64,000 nucleotides of DNA from Microcaldota archaeon (GTDB lineage Archaea > Micrarchaeota > Micrarchaeia > Anstonellales > Bilamarchaeaceae). Positions 32,332 through 41,246 of the stretch are shown piece after piece (the stretch's first letter is position 1; every line of letters begins with the position of its first letter). The DNA is taken from the NCBI GenBank assembly GCA_016932815.1, contig JAFGCC010000024.1:1-64000 (forward strand). Direction: 5' to 3'. The position numbers and the translations under genes are program-made. Under the pieces are notes generated by a model, which was not told the DNA's origin, made no database searches, and saw only the letters and a list, made by a program, of their open reading frames with translations.

Positions 32332-34464
32332 TCAATCTTTCAATAGTTTCTTTGCAATTTCCTTCCCCGCATCCTTGTCCAGGAACCGGTTGTCGTTTCC
32401 GCACATCGGGTCCAAAATGCACTTTGGGCATCCCTTCTCGCAGGGGCATTTCTCCAGCCGGTCTTTTGCCATCTGCACGATTATCTCAAACTTGGAGAAC
32501 ACGGTCTGGGTTACTCCGCTTCCTTCTTCGACCGCATCGTAAACGTACATCCTCCCCGAAGGATACGAAATGCCTCCCAGTTCCTTGGGGTCTGCGCCCG
32601 TGATTGCGGGCATCATGGAAATTGAGACGTGCTCAAATGCGTGCAGCCCGCTCCCGAATTCCGGGATATCATAAACCAGTCCCTCCAAATCAATCCAGAG
32701 AGCATACGTATCGTACTCATAGATGTAGGGCTTCTCAAAAATGTGCTCTGCAATCCTCATTGAGCCGAAGATGTCCTTTACCAAATAGCCGTAAACTTCT
32801 TCTGTGATATGCACTTTCCCAAAAGAAAGCTTGTGCCCTAGGCACTCGCGCGAAGCTAGCTCCTCCACAACTTCCGCGCTCCTGTTGCTTGAAGCGCTGG
32901 TGTATTCTTCCACTGCATGCTCCATGGGCTCAACCCATGCTTCCATCTTCTCCAAATCCAGCTTCGTTGAGAGGTATGCCCTTCCCCCGTGCAGGTAGAT
33001 TGCGCCTTCAAAGAGCTCCTTGATTGCCATGGAGATTCCGCGCTCCCCGATTCTTTTTTCGGTCTGCGTGTTGTATATTTTCACGGATGCCCCCGCACTG
33101 CGCAGGTTCATGAGGCGCGCACGCATCGAGCCTTCTTTTGTTACGCTGTAGAAGGTTCCCCACTTCTTTACCATCCCCTCTTCTTCCAGGGATTCTAGGC
33201 TCTTTTGTATTTCCCCTTCCATCTCATCCGGGGAGAACATCAGGTCCTTTGCGGCGGAGAGGATGTGCATCCTGCGGATGTTCCCATTGTGAGGGTTTAT
33301 GTAGCAGTTCTCAGGTTCCCCATACAGGTATTCGTTTGGGTTCTCCACGTAATACTGGTCCAGGGGCCCTTCCTTTGCAACGAAAACCCCATACCCCGGA
33401 TTGTCCTTCCTTCCGCATCTTCCTATGCGCTGGCGCACCCGCGTAATGGTTCCGGGGAAGCCCGCAAGGACCACGGCATCCGTATCCCCTATGTCTATTC
33501 CCAATTCAAGGGCGGAGGTCGTTGCAAGGAGCTTTATCCTGCCTTCCCTAAAATCGGATTCAATCTGCCTTCTTGCATCCTGCCTCAAGCCTGAGCGGTA
33601 AACCGCCAAAGGGATGTCCATCCTTGAAGCCATTAGCCCCATGCGCTCAACTAGGGAGTGCGAATTTCCGAAGATTAATGCCTTTGCGCCAAGTTCGTCT
33701 GCGATGCGCAGTGATGCAACCGAGTAGCTCTCGCTTGGGGAAATTAAGAGGTGGTGGAATTCCGCGCGCGGAGCGGAATTCCCGTCTATTAGCACGAACT
33801 CTTCTGCGCAGAGCGCTTCCGCGAACTCCTTTGCGTTCCCGATTGTGGCGGAAGTGGATATGAACTGTATTTCCCTGTTGAATTTCTTTTTTAGGAGGCG
33901 CTTTAGCCTCCAGAGGACATTGGATGCATGCGCCCCGAACACCCCGGAATAAATGTGGAGCTCGTCTAGGACCACGTATTTTAGCCTGGAGAAGAACTTG
34001 GAGAACAATCCATTGTTTAGGAGGATAAAATGCAGCATGTCCATATTGGAGATTAGGATTTGGGGGGGGTTTGCGCGTATCCTCTCCCTTCTTCCCTGGG
34101 GCGTATCCCCATCGTATGTTTCGGTTCTTACCCCATATAGCGCGAATTCTGAGAAGCGCACGTGCTGGTCGCGCGCAAGGGCTTTTGTGGGATACAAAAG
34201 GAGGGTGTTCTCCCCCTTGACTGCCGCATCAACTGCCGGGACTATGAACACTTCGCTCTTCCCTCCGGCTGTGGGTGCGGCGACCACCACGTTCTTTCCC
34301 GCTTCAACCTGCATGATTCCTTCTGCCTGGTGGCGGTAGAGGGAAGTTATGCCCCGTGAAGAGAAAACGGCCTCCACCATTCCAGAGAGGGGATAGTCCG
34401 AATACTGTGCCTCCCTGCGCTCTTCAACGTGCTCTATTGGGGCGTATTCTTCAAGCACGCCCAT
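32332..34464 (-). CDS. MrfA/YprA-like DEAD-box DNA helicase
   Basis: A 710-residue SF2 helicase with the C-terminal zinc-binding signature of the DUF1998/MrfA group. Q/Walker A region: YRHQAEGIMQVEAGKNVVVA, APTAGGKSEVF; motif II LDELHIYSG; motif III STSATIGNAKEFA; C-terminal RecA lobe with TTSALELGIDIGDTDAVVLA and QRIGRCGRKDNPGYG; C-terminal CPCEKGCPKCILDPMCGNDN cluster of cysteines. In bacteria MrfA excises mitomycin-type lesions, so a DNA-repair role is likely. It overlaps the HD-domain gene by 14 nt. Confidence 0.88.
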   Translation of the reverse strand: MGVLEEYAPIEHVEERREAQYSDYPLSGMVEAVFSSRGITSLYRHQAEGIMQVEAGKNVVVAAPTAGGKSEVFIVPAVDAAVKGENTLLLYPTKALARDQHVRFSEFALYGVRTETYDGDTPQGRRERIRANPPQILISNMDMLHFILLNNGLFSKFFSRLKYVVLDELHIYSGVFGAHASNVLWRLKRLLKKKFNREIQFISTSATIGNAKEFAEALCAEEFVLIDGNSAPRAEFHHLLISPSESYSVASLRIADELGAKALIFGNSHSLVERMGLMASRMDIPLAVYRSGLRQDARRQIESDFREGRIKLLATTSALELGIDIGDTDAVVLAGFPGTITRVRQRIGRCGRKDNPGYGVFVAKEGPLDQYYVENPNEYLYGEPENCYINPHNGNIRRMHILSAAKDLMFSPDEMEGEIQKSLESLEEEGMVKKWGTFYSVTKEGSMRARLMNLRSAGASVKIYNTQTEKRIGERGISMAIKELFEGAIYLHGGRAYLSTKLDLEKMEAWVEPMEHAVEEYTSASSNRSAEVVEELASRECLGHKLSFGKVHITEEVYGYLVKDIFGSMRIAEHIFEKPYIYEYDTYALWIDLEGLVYDIPEFGSGLHAFEHVSISMMPAITGADPKELGGISYPSGRMYVYDAVEEGSGVTQTVFSKFEIIVQMAKDRLEKCPCEKGCPKCILDPMCGNDNRFLDKDAGKEIAKKLLKD

Positions 34465-35035
34465 GCACCTTCCTGTGCTCCCTAATTAGCGCGGAAAACA
34501 GGGGGCGCATGAGCTTCGCTTTTTCCCTCACGATTTTCCTTGCGCTCTTTGTATGGAAGCGCGCCTCAAAGAACCTGTATTCGCTAATTGAGTGTGGGAC
34601 CCCTTTCTCCTGCCCCTCCATCATCAGCGTGTAGCGCAAATGCCTCATGAAGAACCAGTATGGGCCTACTATCTGGAGCTTGTCTGCGTCCCAGAGCACC
34701 TGCCTCTCAAGCGGGCCTTTGCGGAATCCCTTGTTGTGGAAGTAGATTGCATCATAGACTTTCTCTATGAAGGAATCTTCAGCCCCGATTGATTTTAGGA
34801 ACTTCCTTGCCTTGTTTGCGCCTTCTGTGCCGTGGTTTCCCTTCTCGGATTTGCAGATGTCATGCAGCAATGCGGAAACCCAGCACACTTCCTCATCCGC
34901 CCCTTCCTTTTTTGCGAGCATTACCGCGTTTTTGGCAACGTGTTGGAGGTGGGAGAAATCGTGGAACATATCGTTGGAGCTTGCGCATTTTTTCGCAAAC
35001 GCCTCTATTTTCCTTTTCTGAATGGGGCTTAGCAT
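34451..35035 (-). CDS. HD-domain phosphohydrolase
   Basis: A 194-residue HD-superfamily metal hydrolase. Visible: first His in MFHDFSHLQHVAKNAVMLAK, the HD pair in SALLHDICKSEKGNHGTEGA, and the late Asp in VLWDADKLQIVGPYWFFM. The layout (H...HD...D) matches small YfbR/YedJ-type phosphohydrolases acting on nucleotides or similar phosphate esters. ATG 35035 overlaps nothing upstream and follows the gltX stop by 5 nt; the downstream helicase overlaps by 14 nt, giving the operon gltX-HD-helicase. Confidence 0.85.
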   Translation of the reverse strand: MLSPIQKRKIEAFAKKCASSNDMFHDFSHLQHVAKNAVMLAKKEGADEEVCWVSALLHDICKSEKGNHGTEGANKARKFLKSIGAEDSFIEKVYDAIYFHNKGFRKGPLERQVLWDADKLQIVGPYWFFMRHLRYTLMMEGQEKGVPHSISEYRFFEARFHTKSARKIVREKAKLMRPLFSALIREHRKVHGRA

Positions 35036-35040
35036 ACTAA

Positions 35041-36720
35041 TCAACAGGTGTAGATGAACCTCAAAGGCTCAAGGGAATCGAGCCTGCAGAAGCCGTAGCG
35101 CTCAAACTGGATTAAGGTCCCCTTCTTAAGTTCAAGGACCGCCTTCTCGCAGTAGCCTTTTTCCGCAACCAGGCTCTCCGGATTGTATTTCCCGTCTTTT
35201 AGGAGGTCGCCTACTTTGAGTACTTCGCATTCGTTGGGTTCACTTACCCATTGGAGCTTCTTCCCTTTTGTAAGCTCATCTCCGGCGTATTTTGCGCGCG
35301 CTTCCCCTTCCCCCTTGCTCGTAACCTCAACGTTGTACAAATCCTTGAGGCGGAAAACCTCCCCCTCCTGCATCCCCTCAAGCTCATTTCCGGGCACGAA
35401 GAAGGTTTCTCCCACCCTGTACTTGCGCACGCCCTCTTTCTGGGGGTGCAGCTTTAGCTCCACTTCCCGTGATTCTGCGCCCTCAACCACCAGCTTTACC
35501 GGGTTGGGAACGAAGAAATAATGGTTTGCCTCCTTGTCCAGGAGCTTGCGGTTCTCATTTAGGAGCTTCTCCCATCCCGGCTCGCTCTCCACTTTTGAAA
35601 TCCCAAAAGAGAGGACGAAATTCTTGATTGCTTCCGGGAGGATTCCCCTCCTCCTAAGCCCGCGCAGGGTGGGAAGCCGCGGGTCGTCCCAGCCCCCAAC
35701 CTTCCCCTCTTTTACCAAAGGAGTGATGTAGCGCTTGCTAATTGGGGCGTTCTTTATCGCCAGCCGTGCATATTCTATTAGTTCGGGCTTGCGCAGGCCC
35801 AGATCCTCAAGAACCGCGAAATAAAGCGGGTTCCTAAGTTCGTATTCCTTTGTGCGCATCGCATGGGTTACCCCTTCGGTTGAATCCATTATGGGGGCTG
35901 CAAAATCATAAGATGGCCATACCCTGTATCTTTCGCCCTGCCTATAGTGCGCAAAGAGCATTATCCGAAACAGTGTGGGGTCGCGCATCGCGGTGTTCTC
36001 CGCCTGGAGGTCCAGCTTGTAGCGCAGGATTGCCTCTCCCGCCCCGTATTTGGAGCCTAGCATCCCCTCCCATCTTTGGAGGTTTTCTTCTGCGGAAAGG
36101 CTCCTGCACGCGCACGCAACACCTGTTTCCCTGCTCTTTTTCACGTTCTCGCTGCTGCAGTCGCAGACATACGCCTTGCCCGCCTCAATTAGCTTCTTCG
36201 CATATGAATAGAAATCCTCCATGCAATCTGAAGTGTAGGTTTCCTCCCCATCCCATTTTACCCCAAGCCATGCAAACCCGTCTTTTATCGCATCCACGTA
36301 TTCGGGCTTTTCCTTCTCCGGGTTCGTATCGTCGAAACGAAGGAGCATTTTTCCCTTGTATGCGTTTGCCACTTCGCGATTTAGGAAGATTGCCTTTGCA
36401 TGCCCAACGTGCGGGTAGCCGGAAGGCTCCGGGGGGAAGCGGGTAATGACCTTCCCTTCTTGTGCGTTGGGGAGCTCGAGGCCCTTCTCCTCCTGCTTCT
36501 TCTCCTCAAAAGTGTATTCGGAGAGTTCGGCTTCCAGCGCCGCATCATCAAGCGCATTCACTTCCCCGCAAATCCTAGCGGCATCCTGCATGGTTTTTCC
36601 CATGTCCGCTTTTGCTTCGGGAAAGTCGGCAATCACCTTGCCGATTATTGATTTGGGGTTTGTGGAGCCGTACTGCTTCCGGTTCTTTAGCGCGTGCTTC
36701 CTTATGATATCATTGAGCAT
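35041..36720 (-). CDS. gltX: Glutamyl-tRNA synthetase (archaeal type)
   Basis: A 559-residue class I synthetase charging tRNA with glutamate. Motifs: RFPPEPSGYPHVGHAKAIFL (HIGH motif as HVGH), RFDDTNPEKEKPEYVDAI, SCLC-region YVCDCSSENVKK, ATG-like YDFAAPIMDSTEGVTHAMR, and APISKRYITPLVKEG near the KMSKS position. The C-terminal half is the beta-barrel anticodon-binding domain of archaeal/eukaryotic GluRS rather than the bacterial alpha-helical cage. ATG 36720 starts the homologous region. First gene of the gltX-HD-helicase operon. Confidence 0.93.
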   Translation of the reverse strand: MLNDIIRKHALKNRKQYGSTNPKSIIGKVIADFPEAKADMGKTMQDAARICGEVNALDDAALEAELSEYTFEEKKQEEKGLELPNAQEGKVITRFPPEPSGYPHVGHAKAIFLNREVANAYKGKMLLRFDDTNPEKEKPEYVDAIKDGFAWLGVKWDGEETYTSDCMEDFYSYAKKLIEAGKAYVCDCSSENVKKSRETGVACACRSLSAEENLQRWEGMLGSKYGAGEAILRYKLDLQAENTAMRDPTLFRIMLFAHYRQGERYRVWPSYDFAAPIMDSTEGVTHAMRTKEYELRNPLYFAVLEDLGLRKPELIEYARLAIKNAPISKRYITPLVKEGKVGGWDDPRLPTLRGLRRRGILPEAIKNFVLSFGISKVESEPGWEKLLNENRKLLDKEANHYFFVPNPVKLVVEGAESREVELKLHPQKEGVRKYRVGETFFVPGNELEGMQEGEVFRLKDLYNVEVTSKGEGEARAKYAGDELTKGKKLQWVSEPNECEVLKVGDLLKDGKYNPESLVAEKGYCEKAVLELKKGTLIQFERYGFCRLDSLEPLRFIYTC

Positions 36721-36758
36721 GAAGTGGATTTGGGATAAAGCTATTAAAAAGGTAAGGA

Positions 36759-36797
36759 GGGCGGCATTCCGCAACATGTGCGCGAAGCGGCTATTTC
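36759..36797. repeat. 39-nt direct repeat, left copy, flanking HicAB pair 2
   Basis: The 39 bases here recur at 37417-37455 with a single mismatch (T at 36792, C at 37450). The core reads GCGGCATTCCGCAACATGTG and then CGCGAAGCGG. The copies are in the same orientation and bracket exactly the second HicBA module with its promoter, suggesting cassette insertion or tandem duplication. Confidence 0.8.
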
Positions 36798-36832
36798 TGG
36801 GCTTCGGGATGGCATTGGCTTTCCGAATCACC

Positions 36833-37066
36833 TTATGATTTTTTGAGCAACTCAAAATAGTTCTCCCTGGACAATCCAATCTCCCGCAAAATCAGGGAAA
36901 GCAGCCCCACGCCCACCTTCTTGGTGGAATGGAAAGGCACCACGGTTATCCTCCCAGTTTCCGCGTGCTCGAAGATTACGTGGGAACCCTTCTTCCGTAC
37001 TGGGAAATATCCAACGTGCCCTAGGACTTTTGCCAGCTTAGAGGGGGCCACGGGAACTAGCTTCAT
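36833..37066 (-). CDS. hicA: HicA-family toxin, pair 2
   Basis: A 77-residue HicA/YcfA-like protein: PSKLAKVLGHVGYFPVRKKG, SHVIFEHAETGRITVVPFHS, LSLILREIGLSRENYFELLK. The catalytic-type His is in KGSHVIFEH. Its ATG overlaps the stop of the HicB gene by 4 nt, the usual coupled antitoxin-toxin arrangement. It is only distantly similar to the HicA of pair 1. Confidence 0.9.
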   Translation of the reverse strand: MKLVPVAPSKLAKVLGHVGYFPVRKKGSHVIFEHAETGRITVVPFHSTKKVGVGLLSLILREIGLSRENYFELLKKS

Positions 37067-37314
37067 GCCCCTGCCTTCTCTGGGGAGCGCACCCGCCTAA
37101 CGCCTACAAACTTGAGGGGATTCTCAATCCTCCCTTTTGCATGCTCTAAGTAAAGCGCTATTGCCTCGGAAACATTTTCCATCACTTCTTCGAGGCTGTC
37201 CCCCTGGGTATGGCATCCTGGAAGTTCGGGTACATGGGCAATGTATATTCCGTCCTCATCCTGTTCGATAACAACGTCGTATTCGCTTGTGCGCTTAGCC
37301 TGGGGCATTCCCAT
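37063..37314 (-). CDS. hicB: HicB-family antitoxin, pair 2
   Basis: An 83-residue HicB-like antitoxin with the family core YDVVIEQDEDGIYIAHVPEL, PGCHTQGDSLEEVMENVSEA and IALYLEHA. ATG 37314 (or 37308) lies ~27 nt after TATTTAAT (37337-37344), giving a leaderless start. The module lies between the two 39-nt direct repeats. Confidence 0.9.
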   Translation of the reverse strand: MGMPQAKRTSEYDVVIEQDEDGIYIAHVPELPGCHTQGDSLEEVMENVSEAIALYLEHAKGRIENPLKFVGVRRVRSPEKAGA

Positions 37315-37416
37315 GATTCCACTTGTGCAACCGGAATATTTAATCCTTTCTGGGATTTCTCCATACATATTGCATCGGAGAGAGTGTGGGGGGAAAACAA
37401 TAAAAACGAAAAGAGG

Positions 37417-37455
37417 GGGCGGCATTCCGCAACATGTGCGCGAAGCGGCCATTTC
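37417..37455. repeat. 39-nt direct repeat, right copy, flanking HicAB pair 2
   Basis: Second copy of the repeat at 36759-36797, 38 of 39 bases identical, same orientation. It lies between the HicB promoter and the end of the unknown gene at 37500. Confidence 0.8.
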
Positions 37456-37499
37456 CGCGTTACTGGATGACGGAGGCATTCCGAAAACAATGTGGATGC

Positions 37500-38333
37500 T
37501 CAATCCGCGTTTTCCCTGAAGGCCTTAACGTCCGAATCCGGCACACGGACTAGCACAGTGTCTATAGCTTCAAACGGGGAAACGTTCATGAACACGTCCT
37601 TCTCGGCGGCAATGTCTCCCTGCGCGCCCATGCGCACAATAAAGCCCGCAAAAGCCTCTTTTGCCCGGTGGATTATCTTGCCTGAGCGGCATTCAACTAC
37701 TCCCCCGATTGCCCTAAACGCGGCTTTGATTAGCGGGAATATCCGCTCCTGCTTTTTATCCTGCGGAGTCCCGGTTTGGGGCACAAAATATTTGTGCGGC
37801 TCAGAGGGGAACGCTGGAAACTCGATAATCCTTTCACTAGGCACATTAAGCCGCAGCTCGCTGCCATTGAACTCCAAATCCGAAATCGAAACGTCCGGAA
37901 CCAATAGTGCGGACATCTTTCCGCAGAATTCCCCGGTAGGGAAAACAAACGTGCTGCCAGAAGAATCGGTAAATGAAAGTTCCTCTGGAAGCTTTCCCCC
38001 TGTCGCCGGATACGCGAATACCGTATTCGTTGCGAACCTGCCTTTTTCAAAAGAATATCCCGTGGAAACCCCGGACATCTGCAATATGGATTTCGCCATT
38101 GCCCCGGTTATTCCGGGGCGTGCTGCAGTCGGGTTTACGATTAGTTCCGCTTCCTGCGGGGTAACAAGCCTTATGGAAGTTTTGTGCGCGGAGTTGAATC
38201 CGGAGAGCCTATGGAAGAGTTCTGGCACGTTGGCCCCCCTGCCTTTCCATTTGGAGAACTGCCCGACCTGAATCCGCGTATTGTCCTTGAGCAGTATCTT
38301 GCATAAGTTTGCTCTTTGGGCTGGAGCCGCCAT
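37500..38333 (-). CDS. Unknown protein, 277 residues
   Basis: A 277-residue soluble beta-rich protein without a recognised domain; segments include SIRLVTPQEAELIVNPTAAR, FATNTVFAYPATGGKLPEEL and EAIDTVLVRVPDSDVKAF. ATG 38333 is 28 nt after TTTTTAAG on the plus strand (38358-38365; CTTAAAAA on the coding strand), the same TATA form used by the Tyr-Cys family genes downstream. Function unknown. Confidence 0.5.
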   Translation of the reverse strand: MAAPAQRANLCKILLKDNTRIQVGQFSKWKGRGANVPELFHRLSGFNSAHKTSIRLVTPQEAELIVNPTAARPGITGAMAKSILQMSGVSTGYSFEKGRFATNTVFAYPATGGKLPEELSFTDSSGSTFVFPTGEFCGKMSALLVPDVSISDLEFNGSELRLNVPSERIIEFPAFPSEPHKYFVPQTGTPQDKKQERIFPLIKAAFRAIGGVVECRSGKIIHRAKEAFAGFIVRMGAQGDIAAEKDVFMNVSPFEAIDTVLVRVPDSDVKAFRENAD

Positions 38334-38509
38334 GCTACAAACTAATGCTCCGGCAGGTTTTTAAGCGGGTGTCCCAGAACATCCCGACTACTCAATGGGA
38401 AGAAGGATGAGTGGGAGTTTCCAAAGAAAAACGTTTTTGCGATATTACTCAAGTGAACCCAACTGCATGATTTATAATGGGTTCAACTCTAATCTCCTGC
38501 ACACGTTTC

Positions 38510-38582
38510 GGGGCCGTGAGCCAACCTGGTAAGCTGCAAGCTTCGGGAGCTTGTTATCTGAGTTCAAATCTCGGCGGCCCCA
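38510..38582 (+). tRNA. tRNA-Pro (CGG)
   Basis: A 73-nt cloverleaf. Acceptor GGGGCCG pairs with CGGCCCC and A73 follows. The anticodon stem CAAGC/GCTTG closes loop TTCGGGA, giving anticodon CGG for proline codon CCG. The T-arm is CTGAG-TTCAAAT-CTCGG with a 4-nt variable loop. The D-stem is weak, with one mismatch. No CCA is encoded and no intron is present. Confidence 0.9.
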
Positions 38583-38590
38583 CAGCCTTT

Positions 38591-39364
38591 TTACATCTTA
38601 ACTAGTATCCGCATGAGCTTCATGCCAGAATCAACGAGCGCCCGTGCATCCGAAGGCTTGAGCCTCTCTCCCTGCGCAACCCTGTTCCGAATTGAGATTA
38701 TCGCGTTTATTCCCTCAAAGAGGGAGTCGCCGAATACTCCCTGCGAGCGGAGTTCCGAGAGCATCTGCCTGAAGCGCGCATAGCCTCCCGCTTTGGCGCT
38801 TTTTGAATAAACCCTGGAAACCTGTTTTTCCAGTTCCGTAGAGAGGGAAACGACCGCCGCTCCGGGGTTGGAATCGGCTTCCTCGTACAAACTGGCTTCA
38901 AGTGTGGCAATCCCGTCTTCCGCAGGGGATTCCTGGGGCAAAAAGTCTAGTGGGGGAAGCGCCATCTTGTATAATCCCTTTGCGTGCACCTGCGCCTGGG
39001 GCGCCTGCGCCTTGTCCTTCTTGGAGGTTTTCCCTTTAGCCGCCGCGGGCTGCTCCTTCTGCGCCTCATCCGCCTTTTTCTTTGCCTCCTCCACTTCGGA
39101 GCTGTCGACCATCACGACTTCAATGTCCTTGAACTTGATTTTCTGTATGCGGTCAATTAGGGGCAGGAGGATTAGTATCACTAGCAGCCCAAGGGTATAA
39201 TCATCTACTGCTATCTTGATTATGCCCGTGAGATAAAGAACAAGTATTGTGGCAACTGCAAAACCCACGAACTTGAGGTAGTGCTCCCTCCAGTTTATTC
39301 CCTTCTTTGCCCCGGAGGATTCCCTTTTTTGAGCATCCTTTGGAGCGGAATCGTTTTTGCCCAT
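38591..39364 (-). CDS. Unknown membrane-anchored protein with C-terminal helical domain
   Basis: A 257-residue protein. A charged N-terminus is followed by two close transmembrane helices (FVGFAVATILVLYLTGII and YTLGLLVILILLPLIDRI), a Lys/Glu/Ala-rich coiled linker (AKKKADEAQKEQPAAAKGKT) and a helical domain with ARFRQMLSELRSQGVFGDSL and IRNRVAQGERLKPSDARALV. Its 3' end lies 9 nt from the convergent tRNA-Pro. No family recognised. Confidence 0.52.
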   Translation of the reverse strand: MGKNDSAPKDAQKRESSGAKKGINWREHYLKFVGFAVATILVLYLTGIIKIAVDDYTLGLLVILILLPLIDRIQKIKFKDIEVVMVDSSEVEEAKKKADEAQKEQPAAAKGKTSKKDKAQAPQAQVHAKGLYKMALPPLDFLPQESPAEDGIATLEASLYEEADSNPGAAVVSLSTELEKQVSRVYSKSAKAGGYARFRQMLSELRSQGVFGDSLFEGINAIISIRNRVAQGERLKPSDARALVDSGMKLMRILVKM

Positions 39365-39412
39365 GCAAGAAAATCTGCGGGTTGGTTTTTATGCGTTGCG
39401 CCTGCGCAGCAA

Positions 39413-40366
39413 CTATATCCTGCGGAGCCTCATTGGGCGCTTCTGCTGCATCCTCGGAGGGGGAACCTTCCTCTGCGGAAACCTTTTGCGGGGGGCATTC
39501 ACTTCCTCAAATGGCTTTGGGCCAAGGTGCTTTTGCCACCAGTTCCGCGTATCCGGAGGGGATATTTGCGGGTTGCCGGATTTCCTCTCAAAGCCCACCC
39601 CGAAAGGATACCTCTTTGAGGTTACCCAGAAGGGGAGTATCCTTATCTCCTTCTCCCCGGAACCATAAACGTATTCCCGGATTTTGTAGTGGCCTTCGAA
39701 GGCAACTTTTCTCTCGAAAAAATACGGGTTGCCGCCCTTGTCCTTGAAAATCCCGAAGAAATGGGCTATGCCCTGCGAATTGTCTTTGCTAAGGGCGAGG
39801 ATTTTATACTGGCAGCTAAGGGGCTTGCCTTCGGGGCGCGGCCCGTATTCCCTTGCCTTGAGCCCATCTAGCATCGCGGAAAAGTCCTGCCCGCCGCCAA
39901 GGCCCAGGGCATCATCCTGCGCGTTGGTTGTTCCGGGCGCAGTTGCAGCAGCTGAAGATGCGCTTAGGTACCTGCAGTACCTGTCCCCCTCCATCCACAG
40001 CTCCTTCCACATCACCTTACGAAGCTTAGTATCGAAAACCGCTGATGCCGGAACCGCATTCTTCCCCTCCCCCCCAGAGCGCGAGGAATAGTCTCCTGCG
40101 GGACCCCTCAAATAGGAAGGAAGAAGGAGGGGCACTGCAAGAACCAGGGCAGTCGTAAAGGCCATTGCCTTGATTCCCGCAACCGTAATTCTGCGTATTA
40201 GGAATTTCTTCTCCCTGCAAACCTGCTCCGGAGAATCCTCAGCCGAATTAGCGCCATCTTCAAGTATCCTTCCTAAGTAGAGCTCAACAGAAAGGCTGCG
40301 AGGGGAAGGAAGGGCGGGATTTTGCTCCCCGGAATCCTGCTCTCCTGCAGATGAATCTTTGGGCAT
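39413..40366 (-). CDS. Tyr-Cys family exported protein 1 (anchored)
   Basis: A 317-residue member of a five-gene tandem family. About 60 cytoplasmic residues precede one transmembrane segment (MAFTTALVLAVPLLLPSYL). The outside part carries the family features: ELWMEGDRYCRYL (helix with Tyr-Cys), YGPRPEGKPLSCQYKI (Tyr-Gly-Pro then Cys), NPYFFERKVAFEGHYK (strand), LPFWVTSKRYPFGVGFER, and a basic Pro/Arg tail PPPRMQQKRPMRLRRI. The two cysteines probably form a disulfide. A CTTAATTT element lies ~28 nt before the ATG. Function unknown. Confidence 0.6.
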   Translation of the reverse strand: MPKDSSAGEQDSGEQNPALPSPRSLSVELYLGRILEDGANSAEDSPEQVCREKKFLIRRITVAGIKAMAFTTALVLAVPLLLPSYLRGPAGDYSSRSGGEGKNAVPASAVFDTKLRKVMWKELWMEGDRYCRYLSASSAAATAPGTTNAQDDALGLGGGQDFSAMLDGLKAREYGPRPEGKPLSCQYKILALSKDNSQGIAHFFGIFKDKGGNPYFFERKVAFEGHYKIREYVYGSGEKEIRILPFWVTSKRYPFGVGFERKSGNPQISPPDTRNWWQKHLGPKPFEEVNAPRKRFPQRKVPPPRMQQKRPMRLRRI

Positions 40367-40429
40367 AAGTTAAATTAGCCTGGAAAAAATTAAGAAAGCG
40401 CATTAGGCTGCCCAGGCGGCCCTGGAGGG

Positions 40430-41182
40430 TTATCTACGGGAGTTTATATGTTTATTTGGAGGCATCCGCGGCACGATTGGCCTCTTCCGCAGGCGCTTGC
40501 CCATAAGGAAATCCCTTGAGGGCTTTTCCAGCTTGTACTTGATGTTCCTAAAGCGCCTCCTGGATATTACCCCGAAGTCGAACTCGTCGGAAGTCTTCCA
40601 TACGGGATATGCCCCTGGCCCACGCCCCGCCGGGGTTACCGCCCCAGGGAATGCGCCCCCAAGCCATACCGAAAACGAGCCTTCGAATGCAACCCTCAGC
40701 TGGATTGTTTTGCCATCATAACTGTCGTTGCGGGCGCCTGAAAACTGCACGACCGCAAGGAAGTTGCGCTCGTTTACCCCAAGGATGTCGAAGCCGCAGG
40801 AATCAAGGGACTCCGCTCTTGGCCCATAGAGTATGCGGTTTAATTCCTCAAGCCTTTCTGCCTGTTCCTGGGGAAAGGGGGCATTTCCCTTGTGCGCGGC
40901 AACCCAGGGGCGCTTTTCCCCGGATCCTAATAGGTATGCACAATACTTCCTGCACTCTAGCCTGAGAGATTCCCACATATCATTTGAGAGCCGCTCGGAG
41001 GCAGTGCCCCGGGATTCCCCTTTTTCCGGCTCCCCATTTCCTGCAAGGTTTGCCAAATCGAGCTTCTCCGCTAGGAGGGCGGCTGCCGCAGCCGAAGCCG
41101 CAACGCACCATGCGCGCACCATGAACGCCTTCACTTTATGGCTGGAAGTTGAGTTATCAGAAGGGGTTTTGCATGAACCCAT
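40430..41182 (-). CDS. Tyr-Cys family exported protein 2
   Basis: A 250-residue paralogue. A hydrophobic segment FMVRAWCVAASAAAAALLAE acts as signal or anchor. Conserved blocks: MWESLRLECRKYCAYLLG, YGPRAESLDSCGFDILG, IQLRVAFEGSFSVW, YPVWKTSDEFDFGVISRRRF, and a basic tail PIVPRMPPNKHINSRR. ATG 41182 lies about 27 nt after CTTAAATT. It is separated from its neighbours by its own promoter-like sequence. Confidence 0.6.
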   Translation of the reverse strand: MGSCKTPSDNSTSSHKVKAFMVRAWCVAASAAAAALLAEKLDLANLAGNGEPEKGESRGTASERLSNDMWESLRLECRKYCAYLLGSGEKRPWVAAHKGNAPFPQEQAERLEELNRILYGPRAESLDSCGFDILGVNERNFLAVVQFSGARNDSYDGKTIQLRVAFEGSFSVWLGGAFPGAVTPAGRGPGAYPVWKTSDEFDFGVISRRRFRNIKYKLEKPSRDFLMGKRLRKRPIVPRMPPNKHINSRR

Positions 41183-41246
41183 GAATATATCTTCTCCTCA
41201 AAAGAATTTAAGAATGCGGCGGCTCTGCGTAGGCGGGAGTGCGCAA

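Noticed and set aside
36720-36879. Longer N-terminus for GluRS (frame open to 36879)
   Set aside because: The extension covers the left 39-nt repeat and has no synthetase similarity; ATG 36720 starts the homologous region.
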